Shown piece after piece: positions 35,763 through 45,181 of a stretch of DNA of 64,000 bases; position 1 is the first letter of the stretch, and each line of letters starts with the position of its first letter. The stretch spans positions 3,116,001 through 3,180,000 of the forward strand of contig NC_008255.1 of assembly GCF_000014145.1 (NCBI RefSeq), written 5' to 3'. This DNA comes from Cytophaga hutchinsonii ATCC 33406 (GTDB taxonomy: Bacteria; Bacteroidota; Bacteroidia; Cytophagales; Cytophagaceae). Below the pieces are notes generated by a model. The model saw only the letters and a program-made list of their open reading frames with translations, was not told the origin of the DNA and searched no databases. The translations under genes and the position numbers were made by a program.

Positions 35763-36584
35763 TTAGTTGCCGTACTCTGCAATTGGTTTAACTATAGTCA
35801 GTCCTTTGTTTGCTGCATCTGCGAAAACAGCAGATGAAATGGGAGATTGTTTTAATCCCTCTACCATGTTGGCAGATTTCAATAAACTGTTTTTTAAATA
35901 GCGTTCAAGATGTGCATCCTTTTTCCCAAAAGAAAAGAAAAATGCCATCCGTACGTTGTCTTCATCTATTTTTAGAAAATCAGGAACATTCTTTTCTAAA
36001 TAATCAACAGGGAAATTCGGAAGCATTTTCAAGCGTACTGCATTACCGCTATGAAGCGTACGCAGATCCCAGAAAACTAAATCTCCTTCCTCAATATCCA
36101 GTAAAACCGATTTTCCTGATTTGTTTTTATTAGAAGCAATACGCACTTTAAGTCCACCGCTATATTTCTTATGATTCTGAAGATACAAACCCATTCGTAT
36201 AATCGAATAATCTGCAGCCCAGTCATTTCCTACATTGAACACCCGGTCTGTGTTATCACGATGATAACCTCTTAAGCCTGTTCCGATCTGATATGAACCA
36301 TCTCCAAAATATACAGGTTCGTTTTGCAGAATTTTTTTAGCAATATTAATTACACGTTCATCTAAAATAACGTGCTGCAAAAGTTCTTTGCTTAGCAAAT
36401 CTCCTTTTACATAGGTTGCTGATGAATTTGGAACGGAATAGATCAGACCTTTTGCTTTATCTATTTCAACCTGAGAAGCTACTTCATTACGTAAAGTTTG
36501 TATTTCACTTTTTGAAAAAACGCCTTTTACAATTGCAAATCCATTGTTATGAAATGACTCTACAAAATCAGAACTGCTATTCAT
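35763..36584 (-). CDS. Phytanoyl-CoA dioxygenase-like (PhyH) 2OG-Fe(II) protein
   Basis: A 273-residue PhyH-family protein. The N-terminal NNGFAIVKGVFSKSEI is the usual start, the iron-binding H-x-D is in GYHRDNTDRV (about 115-124), and the distal histidine is in LRTLHSGNAVRL. These give the 2-His-1-carboxylate facial triad. Relatives hydroxylate or otherwise oxidise small molecules and sugars, and some act in antibiotic or glycan pathways. As the first gene of the pse operon it is a candidate to modify a nonulosonate. The substrate is unknown. Confidence 0.87.
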   Translation of the reverse strand: MNSSSDFVESFHNNGFAIVKGVFSKSEIQTLRNEVASQVEIDKAKGLIYSVPNSSATYVKGDLLSKELLQHVILDERVINIAKKILQNEPVYFGDGSYQIGTGLRGYHRDNTDRVFNVGNDWAADYSIIRMGLYLQNHKKYSGGLKVRIASNKNKSGKSVLLDIEEGDLVFWDLRTLHSGNAVRLKMLPNFPVDYLEKNVPDFLKIDEDNVRMAFFFSFGKKDAHLERYLKNSLLKSANMVEGLKQSPISSAVFADAANKGLTIVKPIAEYGN

Positions 36585-36650
36585 TGTCTTTATTCAAAAT
36601 ATGATAAATGGTAGAATTATTTATTTTCAAGTATTCTTTGATAAGTTATA

Positions 36651-36658
36651 CAAATTTA
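36651..36658 (-). promoter_or_regulatory. Candidate -7 element for the pse operon
   Basis: TAAATTTG on the minus strand matches TAnnTTTG perfectly and is about 67 bases upstream of the PhyH ATG at 36584. A convincing -33 TTG at 19 bases is missing (the region reads GTTAAAA), so only moderate support. The divergent flippase gene starts at 36696. Confidence 0.35.
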
Positions 36659-36695
36659 ACTTAAAATTTCTAATTTTAACTGGAGTTGAATCAAA

Positions 36696-38222
36696 ATGGG
36701 CATAATAATAAAACAAAGCATTCGCAGTACTATTATAACTTATTTAGGTATTGCGATCGGTACAGTAAATGTATTATGGTTATATCCAAAATATTTCACT
36801 CCCGAACAGATCGGAATTCTTAGATTATTACAAGATATCCCCTTCCTGCTTTCGCTTTTTGTACGATTGGGTGCATCCAACATTATCGACCGGTATTTCT
36901 CTTATTACCGGAACGATGAAATGCAACACAATGGCTTCCTCTTCATCATTCTCCTATATCCGCTTTTGGGATACTTAATCTTCCTTTCCGGATTCTTTCT
37001 TTTTCAGGAGTATTGGCAATCACTTTACACAGAAAAATCTGCCCTGTTTACAGGATATATGATTTTTATTGTTCCGCTGACATTTTTCATGATGTATGCT
37101 GATATTTTTGAAGCATACCTCCGGGCATATTATCAAACCTTTTTTTCTAATTTTTTGAAAGAAGTTGTTCTGCGTATTTTCGTAACAGTAATTGTTATTG
37201 GCTTTGCTGTAAAACTATTAAACTTTAACAGCACGATCCTCTTTTACAGCCTGGCCTACGGAGCCTTATTACTAATCATGGTTTTATACATACGGAAACA
37301 AAAAATATTGTTTTTAACACCAAATGCTGCCTTCTTTAAAAACGAAAAAACAAAAGAGATTATTAGCTTTTTGCTCTACATTATACCCGGAGCTGCCGGC
37401 GGTATCATTGCTCAAAAAATAGACACCTTAATGATTGGTGCCATCAGCGGAAAAAATGCAAACGAAGGACTGGAAAATGTAGCTGTTTACAGCCTGGCCT
37501 ATTTTATAGGCTCGGTTATTGAAGTACCTAGAAAAGCCATAACACAAATCTCACTTCCCTTACTGGCCAAAGCATTCAAAGAGAATGACCAGGACGCCAT
37601 TAATGTTTTGTACAAAAAAAATTCGCTCATCCAATTTTTAAGTGGTGTATTTATCTTTGGATTGATCTGGTTAAATGTAGACGATCTATTTCTCTTTATA
37701 CCAAATTCAGACGTATACAGATCCGGCAAGTATGTAATATTGTTGATCGGTGTTTCCAAGCTATTTGATATGTCGACAAGTATCAACAATGAGATGATTC
37801 AATTCTCTCAATACTTCCGTTTCAATCTTATAGCCGTTATCTTACTTGGTGTTGTTACAATCATAATGAATTTGATATTCATTCCATTATATTCAATCAT
37901 GGGTGCAGCCCTCGCTTTAGTACTTACCTTATTCGTTTATAACATTGTTAAAACCATATTCATTTACAGTAAAATGGGAATGATTCCTTTTTCAAAAGAA
38001 ATGATACCGGCACTCATACTGGCTTGCGGAATATTGCTTGTTCCTTTAATTATTCCATTCACCTGCTCTAGCTGGCAGTATGCATTATTTATCATACCAA
38101 TTAAATCTCTTTTATTTGGCTTACTCTTTATTTTTATCGTACGACTTTTCAAAATGTCTCCTGAAATGAATAGCTTAATGGATGGTGCACTTGATTACGT
38201 TCGTACGTGCCTAAAAAAATAA
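36696..38222 (+). CDS. Polysaccharide/oligosaccharide flippase (Wzx-like)
   Basis: A 508-residue polytopic membrane protein of the polysaccharide export/flippase (MATE/MVF) superfamily, with about 14 hydrophobic segments. The start GIIIKQSIRSTIITYLGIAI and the loop PEQIGILRLLQDI are typical of Wzx-like proteins that flip lipid-linked oligosaccharides. It diverges from the pseudaminic acid operon across 111 bases, so it is a good candidate to export the pseudaminic acid-containing unit. It is monocistronic and ends before the terminator at 38360-38409. Confidence 0.88.
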   Translation: MGIIIKQSIRSTIITYLGIAIGTVNVLWLYPKYFTPEQIGILRLLQDIPFLLSLFVRLGASNIIDRYFSYYRNDEMQHNGFLFIILLYPLLGYLIFLSGFFLFQEYWQSLYTEKSALFTGYMIFIVPLTFFMMYADIFEAYLRAYYQTFFSNFLKEVVLRIFVTVIVIGFAVKLLNFNSTILFYSLAYGALLLIMVLYIRKQKILFLTPNAAFFKNEKTKEIISFLLYIIPGAAGGIIAQKIDTLMIGAISGKNANEGLENVAVYSLAYFIGSVIEVPRKAITQISLPLLAKAFKENDQDAINVLYKKNSLIQFLSGVFIFGLIWLNVDDLFLFIPNSDVYRSGKYVILLIGVSKLFDMSTSINNEMIQFSQYFRFNLIAVILLGVVTIIMNLIFIPLYSIMGAALALVLTLFVYNIVKTIFIYSKMGMIPFSKEMIPALILACGILLVPLIIPFTCSSWQYALFIIPIKSLLFGLLFIFIVRLFKMSPEMNSLMDGALDYVRTCLKK

Positions 38223-38359
38223 AATGCATACGTTCTACAGAAGCTCTTAAGCCTTTGTGCAAAGGACTTGTACTTGCTAGTCACACCCTGCTTGTTCAGG
38301 CAACATCAAGCTTCTCTAATTATTTCTATATACATCGAACTATTTCAGCCACGAAAAAT

Positions 38360-38409
38360 TTCTCATTAAAAAAGGGAATTGCGCAGGCAATTCCCTTTTT
38401 TAATGAGAA
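38360..38409. terminator. Bidirectional terminator between flippase and YfhO gene
   Basis: A perfect 23-bp stem (38360-38382 and 38387-38409, four-base loop) with A6 in one arm and T6 in the other. It separates the convergent flippase gene (ends 38222) and YfhO-like gene (ends 38426). Confidence 0.9.
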
Positions 38410-38425
38410 TAAGTTTTTTGTTTAC

Positions 38426-40831
38426 TTACTTGGTTTTGCGTAACGACATAACCAATGTTCCCAGTAATAATGCGATCCAGAAAAGAGATCCGGCGTACGC
38501 TACTTTTTCGCTTCGGATATAATGCTCCGGTTCGAATTTGAATAAGATCTTATGTTTGCCTGCAGGAAGCTCCATACCACGCAGAATATAATTTACACGT
38601 ACATGCGGTGTTGGTTTTCCGTCTACATATGCATTCCAGCCCGGCTGGTAGTATACTTCCGAGAATACGGCAAATTGTTCGGATGCAGCACTGCTTTCAT
38701 AGGTTAAATGGTTCGGGTGGTATTCCGTTAATGTAATGTATGAAGAAGAATCTAAGGTGTATGCTTTTCCTGCTTTAGCAAAACGCTGATCAATAAAGGC
38801 TTCTGTCTTTGGTGAGATACTATCTAATGCTTTTATTTCTTCATCTGCATTTGCAACAATTTTTGTTTCTTTTACAAACCAGGCATTGCCATACGCACCG
38901 GGGTTACGCTGTACCATAGGCTCTCCGCCTTCCTGGCGTGCTCCGGAAATAATATAGCGTGTATTCAGCATGTTCATTACTTCTATGTTATTCTTGCTGA
39001 TCTGGTTTTCAATCAAATCCTGATAGCGTGACAATTTAATGGCACTGTAGCCGCCAATAGACTTGTGATAAAAGGATGTTGTTGCATCATTAAACGGACT
39101 CTTGGTAAGATTTAACACTCTGTAATACCCTTTGTCTGTTAATATCTGCTGATCCTGTTCTGTTTTAGGAATTGCTTTTTCAACAATAGATCCTTTTGCT
39201 TTTATAAAATCGCTTTCATTCAAATAACGTTTGTCCACTACAAACAGATCAAGAATTACTAAAACGGTTAATGCAGCCAGCGCATATTTTATTTCAAACT
39301 TCTCTTTGATGATTGCCCAAATCAATGCTGCTGCTGCTGTTACAAAAAACAGCGAACGAAGTGCATCTCCTCTGAATTTAGATATACGGTCTTCGGTAAT
39401 CGCTTCCATCAACCATTCCGGCAATTGCGTGTTTGCATCATTTTTAGATGAGAAATTAAACCAGATGGTACCTGTAAGAAGCATCAATACGGCAAAGCCT
39501 CCGCATATCGCAAATGCTTTCACCAATGCTTTCTGTGCCTGATCTCTTTCCAATTCAGGCTGGATAACTTTAACCAGTGCAATACATGCCAGCAATGGAA
39601 ACACAAGCTGTGCAATGGATACAGCCATTGTTACGGAACGGAACTTGTTATAAAGCGGCACGTGATAGAATAATAAATCGCTGAACCATTCGATGTTTTT
39701 ACCCCAGCTCATCATGAATGAGAAAACGGCAATAGCCAGCCAGATCCATTTAGACGGATCTTTGATTAAAAACATTCCGAATATAAATAAAAATATAATG
39801 ATTGCGCCAAAATATACCGGACCGGAAGTAAATGGCTGATCTCCCCAATACAACGGAATCTGTTTGATAAACTGTTTGGCCTGTGCTCTGTCTACTTTAG
39901 AAGCCAGTGCTTTGTAAGTTGCTGAACTCTGATCCAGTTCTTCACCCGAGGCACCTCCGTTAAAGTATGGCATATACATGGTGAAAATTTCTGTAATGCC
40001 GTTGCTCCAGCTCATTGCATATTCTTTATCTAAACCACCGCCTTCTTTTTTTGCCGCGCTTAATTCTGAACCGCCGCGTGTAGTACTTTTAGAATACTCA
40101 TAATTTGTCAGAATAGAAGAAATATTCGGAAGGATAGAAACAACTGCAGCACCTATTAATACAAGTGATCCGATTAAAAAATGCTTGTAAGATTTATCAC
40201 GTATAGCCTCATAGATTTTATAGGCAGCATAAAACCCTAATGTAATCAATAGATAATAACTGATCTGGTAATGGCCGTAATACAGATGTAAGGCCAGAAA
40301 AAATACCGTTACAAATATACCGATCCAGTATTTTCTTTCATATACCAGTATAACTCCGGCAATAACCGGTGCCATCGTAGCCATGGCCAATACCTTATTC
40401 ACGTGGCCCGCTTCGATACTTACAATGTTAAAGGAGGTTAATGTAAATGCTGCTGAAACCAGCATGGCAATGGTTACATTAGCTCCGAGGACCAGCGCCA
40501 GAATATAAAATCCTAAAAAAGCCAGATAGCTCATGTATACGGTAACGGGAAAGATAGCAAGTGCTGCTTTATGGACAGAGGTAACTAAGTTTGAACCATA
40601 ACCGCGCCATACAGGCATACCGCTGAAACTTGAGTTTGACCAAAGAATTTCTTCGCTTCCGCTCTTCGTATATTCATTCGCTTCCTGTAAAGCAGCGCCT
40701 GATTGTACAACGTCGTTCTGAACTAGTTTTTTACCTTTTGTTACCGGACTGTAAAAAATAAATAAGATCCCTATAAATACTACGTGCACAAGCACGTGCG
40801 GGAGCAATGATTTTAATGATACTGATTTCAT
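38426..40831 (-). CDS. YfhO-family polytopic membrane protein
   Basis: An 801-residue membrane protein with about a dozen hydrophobic segments in the N-terminal two thirds and a soluble C-terminal domain, followed by one last membrane helix at the end. Loop motifs such as SGMPVWRGYGSN and ALHLYYGHYQISYYLL, and the late QPGWNAYVDGKPTPHVRVN, are the YfhO family pattern. In Firmicutes YfhO takes part in glycosylation of teichoic acids, and the fold resembles GT-C lipid-linked sugar transferases. The role in a Gram-negative cell is unknown. It is encoded with the GT2 gene, 92 bases apart on the same strand, suggesting a shared glycan pathway. Confidence 0.88.
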   Translation of the reverse strand: MKSVSLKSLLPHVLVHVVFIGILFIFYSPVTKGKKLVQNDVVQSGAALQEANEYTKSGSEEILWSNSSFSGMPVWRGYGSNLVTSVHKAALAIFPVTVYMSYLAFLGFYILALVLGANVTIAMLVSAAFTLTSFNIVSIEAGHVNKVLAMATMAPVIAGVILVYERKYWIGIFVTVFFLALHLYYGHYQISYYLLITLGFYAAYKIYEAIRDKSYKHFLIGSLVLIGAAVVSILPNISSILTNYEYSKSTTRGGSELSAAKKEGGGLDKEYAMSWSNGITEIFTMYMPYFNGGASGEELDQSSATYKALASKVDRAQAKQFIKQIPLYWGDQPFTSGPVYFGAIIIFLFIFGMFLIKDPSKWIWLAIAVFSFMMSWGKNIEWFSDLLFYHVPLYNKFRSVTMAVSIAQLVFPLLACIALVKVIQPELERDQAQKALVKAFAICGGFAVLMLLTGTIWFNFSSKNDANTQLPEWLMEAITEDRISKFRGDALRSLFFVTAAAALIWAIIKEKFEIKYALAALTVLVILDLFVVDKRYLNESDFIKAKGSIVEKAIPKTEQDQQILTDKGYYRVLNLTKSPFNDATTSFYHKSIGGYSAIKLSRYQDLIENQISKNNIEVMNMLNTRYIISGARQEGGEPMVQRNPGAYGNAWFVKETKIVANADEEIKALDSISPKTEAFIDQRFAKAGKAYTLDSSSYITLTEYHPNHLTYESSAASEQFAVFSEVYYQPGWNAYVDGKPTPHVRVNYILRGMELPAGKHKILFKFEPEHYIRSEKVAYAGSLFWIALLLGTLVMSLRKTK

Positions 40832-40923
40832 TCTTTTAAATTAAAATGATGTTATTCAACAATTATGCAATATAAAAAGATTCAGTAAGCTTATTGCATT
40901 TCCACGGCAGCCGAAAGCATTAT

Positions 40924-41691
40924 TTAATGATTTCTTTTTAAAATTTTAAATACCCACAGGTATCTGAGTATAATATACACATGCGCTAAAGAAGTATATA
41001 AAAAACCATAATGCGCTACGTAGATTTTCCAGCGCTCTTTCCAGCCGGTTTTTTGATTTTGTACAGACAGCCCGCCTACCAGGTAGCTGGATAAAATCAT
41101 CTTACAGTTATGCACCTGCACGGCTTTTTCCAAGCAAGAGATTACCCAGTCAATATCAGCGCTGAAGCGGTATTTGAGATCATATAAAGGTGCAATGCTT
41201 CGCTTGGGTATAAAAGACTGATGACAAACAACCATACCTTTTATCATGGAATACGTTGTCATTTTTTCCGGCAGCACACGTGTGGTTTTTTCAGAGCGAA
41301 TTCCGATAGCAGCAGCCTGTTCATCAATCAGCATGGTTTCTCCATATAAAATATCGTTAGCCGCTGCCTGGCTTTTCAGCGTTGCTACTGTGGTTTCAGC
41401 ATAAATGCCATCACCGGAATTCATGAACCACACAAATTTACCGGCGGCCATTGCAAGCCCTTTGTTCATGGCATCGTACAAGCCATTGTCTTTTTCAGAT
41501 ACAAATTTTAAGGGCGCGAAACTGAGTTTCTCTAACCATTCTTTTGTCCCGTCACGGGAACCTCCATCCACAACAATCCACTCAAAGTCTTTATCTGTCT
41601 GCTTATGAATGGATTCAAAAGTATATTGCAATCCAGCTACATTATTGTATACAACCGTTATGATGGATAGAAAGGGAACTGGCTCAGACAT
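40924..41691 (-). CDS. Family 2 glycosyltransferase
   Basis: A 255-residue GT-A-fold glycosyltransferase. The nucleotide-binding start LSIITVVYNNVAGLQ and VVDGGSRDGTKEWL (about 37-50) are typical of GT2. The signature DNGLYDAMNKGLAMAAG and the NSGD metal-binding acid (equivalent to DxD) fit the WcaA/WcaE-like subgroup, which builds surface polysaccharides. The C-terminal aromatic segment could associate with the membrane. The acceptor and donor sugars cannot be read. It is upstream of the YfhO-like gene on the same strand and diverges from pfkA. Confidence 0.92.
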   Translation of the reverse strand: MSEPVPFLSIITVVYNNVAGLQYTFESIHKQTDKDFEWIVVDGGSRDGTKEWLEKLSFAPLKFVSEKDNGLYDAMNKGLAMAAGKFVWFMNSGDGIYAETTVATLKSQAAANDILYGETMLIDEQAAAIGIRSEKTTRVLPEKMTTYSMIKGMVVCHQSFIPKRSIAPLYDLKYRFSADIDWVISCLEKAVQVHNCKMILSSYLVGGLSVQNQKTGWKERWKIYVAHYGFLYTSLAHVYIILRYLWVFKILKRNH

Positions 41692-41904
41692 TTGTGTTGG
41701 TGATACTTTTAACTAATAAAGGCGAATTTACTTCAAATAATAAAAATGAACTATACTATTTAAGGTTAAATTGAATAAAAGACCATACATTTCATTTCTA
41801 TTGTATTATTTTTTTAGTAAAATTGGAAGTTGGAACTACTATTAGGCTCAAAACCATTCTAGTTTCCTCGCCTTATTTGAAATTGCCTTGACAACTTACT
41901 AATA

Positions 41905-42891
41905 ATGAAGAAAATAGCAGTATATACATCTGGGGGCGATGCGCCAGGAATGAATGCATGTATTCGCGCGGCGGTTCGTGCGGGTCATTACCATAATCTT
42001 GAAGTTTATGGTATTGTTCGTGGATATGACGGGATGATTAATGGGAATTTTATCGAACTTGACAATCGTGCTGTTAGTAACATTATTCAAAAAGGCGGAA
42101 CGATTCTAAAATCTGCGCGCAGCGAAGAATTCAGATCTCCGGAGGGAAGACGCAAAGCGTTCGATCAGATTCAGAAATTCGGTATCGACGGTTTGGTTGC
42201 CATTGGCGGTAACGGAACATTTACCGGAGCTGAATTATTTTACAATGAATATCAAATCCCTTGTGTTGGCGCACCGGGAACAATAGATAATGATCTGTAT
42301 GGTTCTGATTTTACCATTGGGTATGATACTGCCGTAAACACATGTTTAGCAGCAATCGATAAGATCCGTGATACGGCAGATGCACACGAACGTGTATTCT
42401 TTATTGAAGTAATGGGCCGTGATACAGGCTACATCGCTGTACGCTCGGCTATTTCAGGCGGAGCAGAAATGGCGATTATACCCGAGTTTCCGTATGACAA
42501 AAATGTTGTTATCAACCGTTTGAAACATGGCACAAGTGACACTAAAGCATCTCACATTATTATTGTTGCTGAAGGTCACCAGGAAGGTCGTGCAAGTATG
42601 ATTGCAAGAGATATTAAAGAAGCGCTACCTCAATTAGATTGCAGAGTAACCACATTAGGACACGTGCAACGTGGAGGCGGGCCATCAGCGGCTGATCGCG
42701 TATTAGCCAGCCGTCTGGGTCTGGCTACGGTGGAAGGCTTACTTGAAGGAAGAGCAAATGTAATGGCTGGCATTATCGATCATAAAGTAGTTTATACTCC
42801 TTTTATTGATACAATTACCAAGAGAAAGCCGATCAATGAAGATTTACTTTCATTGGCAGAAAAATTAAATGGCAGAAGCTATAAAGTATAG
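41905..42891 (+). CDS. pfkA: ATP-dependent 6-phosphofructokinase PfkA
   Basis: This enzyme phosphorylates fructose 6-phosphate in glycolysis. The ATP/GGDxPG signature TSGGDAPGMNACIRAA lies at about 9-24, GGNGTFTGA and PGTIDNDLYGSD (catalytic Asp region) in the first half, and EVMGRDTGYIA in the middle. At 328 residues it is a normal bacterial ATP-dependent enzyme. The Gly-Gly-Asp and Gly-Asn-Gly-Thr positions fit the ATP-dependent type rather than the PPi type. It is monocistronic, ending before a 14-bp terminator. A nine-base inverted repeat surrounds the stop codon. Confidence 0.97.
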   Translation: MKKIAVYTSGGDAPGMNACIRAAVRAGHYHNLEVYGIVRGYDGMINGNFIELDNRAVSNIIQKGGTILKSARSEEFRSPEGRRKAFDQIQKFGIDGLVAIGGNGTFTGAELFYNEYQIPCVGAPGTIDNDLYGSDFTIGYDTAVNTCLAAIDKIRDTADAHERVFFIEVMGRDTGYIAVRSAISGGAEMAIIPEFPYDKNVVINRLKHGTSDTKASHIIIVAEGHQEGRASMIARDIKEALPQLDCRVTTLGHVQRGGGPSAADRVLASRLGLATVEGLLEGRANVMAGIIDHKVVYTPFIDTITKRKPINEDLLSLAEKLNGRSYKV

Positions 42892-42938
42892 TTACCAGAA
42901 CCTGGTAACTAGTTATCAGACAATTATTGGTGCTAAGT

Positions 42939-42970
42939 AAAAAAGGAAAGAGTAATCTCTTTCCTTTTTT
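42939..42970. terminator. Terminator after pfkA
   Basis: A 14-bp stem (42939-42952 and 42957-42970) with a four-base loop, ending in T6. It lies 48 bases after the pfkA stop and could also stop read-through from the convergent miaA gene. Confidence 0.87.
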
Positions 42971-43098
42971 TATGTACATCCGGATTGGAATGATACACCG
43001 ATCTTTACTGTTAAAGGCTCTCAGCCTTATTCTTTCTGAAAATAAAGGCGATCCGTATTTTATACATTATTGGCTATCAGCCGCCGCGGATAAGAAAC

Positions 43099-44013
43099 CT
43101 ACTCCTGCAACTTAGCTTCAATAAACGTTGTAATCTCCGTTATTTCTCCGGGATGGAACCATTTCACTTCGGCATCTTTGGAAAACCACGTCAGCTGGCG
43201 TTTGGCATACCTCCTGCTGTTACGCTTTAACAGCCGGATCATTTCTTCCCGATCATACAGGCCATCAATGAATCCGAAGATCTCTGAATAACCAACCGTC
43301 TGTAACGCATTATAATTTCTGTATTGTATATTATCCCGCGCTTCCTTTTCCAGCCCGGCCTCCAGCATCCGATCCATACGGCGGTCAATACGTGCATACA
43401 ATTCTTCCCTTGGCATATTGAGCCCGATCCTGATGGTTTTAAACGGCCGCTCCTGCTTGGCTCCCGTTTTAAAAGAGGAAAGCGGTTTACCCGTCTGCCG
43501 GTATACTTCAATAGCCCTGAATACCCGCAAGGGATTTTTCAGATCAATAACAGCATGAGTTTCCGGATCTATTTCCTTCAATTCACCTGTCATGACCTCC
43601 AGGCCGCGCTGTTCAAATTCTCTGTTCAATGCTTCCCGCAATTCAGGGTCTGCCTGCGGCAGTGCATCCATACCTTCCAGCAGTGCCTTTACATACAAGC
43701 CTGTGCCGCCGCATACAATCACTACATCGTGTTTAAGAAATAAGGTATCCAGCAGCTGCAGGCCCTCCCGCTCAAACATTCCGGCATTAAAGGATTCTTC
43801 AATCGAAATTGAATCCACAAAATAATGCGGCACGCCATCCTGCTCTTCCATGGTTGCTTTAGCTGTTCCAATGCTCAATTCTTTGAATACCTGCCGTGAA
43901 TCTGCAGAGAGCACGGCCGTATTAAACCGCTTTGCCAGCGAAACAGCCAGTGCTGTTTTCCCTGCCGCCGTTGGGCCAACAACAACAATTACGTATTTAT
44001 TTATAAACGACAT
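43099..44013 (-). CDS. miaA: tRNA dimethylallyltransferase MiaA
   Basis: MiaA transfers a dimethylallyl group to N6 of A37 in tRNAs that read UNN codons. The P-loop VVGPTAAGKTALAVSLA is at about 11-27, the substrate segment SADSRQVFKELSIGTAK follows, and CGGTGLYVKALLEG (about 102-115) is the family signature. The C-terminal RRYAKRQLTWFSKD is the tRNA-binding end. At 304 residues the length is normal. It diverges from the UDP-GlcNAc 2-epimerase gene across 79 bases. A long plus-strand open frame over its 5' half is antisense noise. Confidence 0.97.
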   Translation of the reverse strand: MSFINKYVIVVVGPTAAGKTALAVSLAKRFNTAVLSADSRQVFKELSIGTAKATMEEQDGVPHYFVDSISIEESFNAGMFEREGLQLLDTLFLKHDVVIVCGGTGLYVKALLEGMDALPQADPELREALNREFEQRGLEVMTGELKEIDPETHAVIDLKNPLRVFRAIEVYRQTGKPLSSFKTGAKQERPFKTIRIGLNMPREELYARIDRRMDRMLEAGLEKEARDNIQYRNYNALQTVGYSEIFGFIDGLYDREEMIRLLKRNSRRYAKRQLTWFSKDAEVKWFHPGEITEITTFIEAKLQE

Positions 44014-44092
44014 GGAATTTTTAGAAATGGATTCCGTTATATTTAGTGAAGATAAAGGATTTCAGTATTTTTATAGGATAATTCAATCAGTA

Positions 44093-45181
44093 ATGTTAGA
44101 TATAGTAATAGTAGCAGGTGCACGCCCAAACTTTGTAAAGATAGCACCTTTGATTCATAAACTTTTACGTGAAGAAAAAATTAACTACACCCTTGTACAT
44201 ACCGGGCAGCATTACGATCCGTTAATGAACGATGTATTTTTTGAAGACCTGTCTATACCTGCCCCCAGCTATCATTTAGGGATCAGCGGCGGCAGCCAGA
44301 ATAAACAGACGAGTGAAATCATTACCGGTTTTGAAGAATTTTTGAAAGACAGCAACGCCAAAGCGGTGATTGTTGTGGGCGATGTAACATCAACCATGGC
44401 CTGCAGCATTGTTACAAAAAAATTACACCGGGATCTGATCCATATCGAAGCAGGCCTGCGCTCCCATGACCGAGCCATGCCGGAAGAGATCAACCGTATT
44501 CTTACCGATTCCATTACAGATTATTTCTTTACAACATCCCGTGAAGCCGGTGCCAATCTGGTTAAAGAAGGCATTGCGGATGATCGTATTTTTTTTGTCG
44601 GCAACATTATGATTGACTCCCTGGTACGCACGTTACCTTTCATACAACGGCCGGAAGTGTACCGCACCTATTCCTTAGAAGAAAATAATTATTACCTGTT
44701 AACGCTTCACCGGGCGGATAATGTTGACAATGCAGATGTATTAACGGATATACTCAGAGCCGTGTCGGAATCGATCGGCGACCGAACCTGTATTTTCCCG
44801 GTGCACCCGCGCACAGAGAAAATGCTTCGCGGCACGTCTATTTTTCACGAAATAAAAAACATAGAGTTCATTGAACCGCTGCGGTATTTAGAATTTTTAT
44901 TCATGCAGAAACATGCCAAAGCGGTTATTACAGATTCAGGCGGCATACAGGAAGAAACAACGTTTATGAACGTTCCCTGTGTAACGTACCGCACCACAAC
45001 AGAGCGCCCGGAAACCATTACAACCGGTTCAAATGAACTGGCACAGGACTTACCAGCACTAAAAGCTTTCCTGAATACATTAGAAGCCGGTGAATGGAAA
45101 ACCTCTTCGATCCCTCCGCTGTGGGATGGTAACACGGCCGGACGTATTGTTCAGAAGCTGCATGCTATTTATTCGATCTGA
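44093..45181 (+). CDS. wecB: UDP-N-acetylglucosamine 2-epimerase (non-hydrolysing)
   Basis: A GT-B-fold enzyme that interconverts UDP-GlcNAc and UDP-ManNAc, supplying ManNAc for surface polysaccharides. The start VAGARPNFVKIAPL is typical (about 6-19). TGQHYDPLMNDVFF, HIEAGLRSHDRAMPEE and the C-terminal TDSGGIQEETTF are active-site motifs. The frame opens far upstream at 43850, inside miaA on the other strand, but only the ATG at 44093 gives a normal 362-residue protein with the correct N terminus. The stop overlaps the start of the flippase gene by one base (TGATG), so the two work together. Confidence 0.95.
   Translation: MLDIVIVAGARPNFVKIAPLIHKLLREEKINYTLVHTGQHYDPLMNDVFFEDLSIPAPSYHLGISGGSQNKQTSEIITGFEEFLKDSNAKAVIVVGDVTSTMACSIVTKKLHRDLIHIEAGLRSHDRAMPEEINRILTDSITDYFFTTSREAGANLVKEGIADDRIFFVGNIMIDSLVRTLPFIQRPEVYRTYSLEENNYYLLTLHRADNVDNADVLTDILRAVSESIGDRTCIFPVHPRTEKMLRGTSIFHEIKNIEFIEPLRYLEFLFMQKHAKAVITDSGGIQEETTFMNVPCVTYRTTTERPETITTGSNELAQDLPALKAFLNTLEAGEWKTSSIPPLWDGNTAGRIVQKLHAIYSI

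Noticed and set aside
43850-44092. An 81-codon N-terminal extension of the 2-epimerase gene
   Set aside because: It is antisense to miaA and has no homology. The ATG at 44093 gives the family start.
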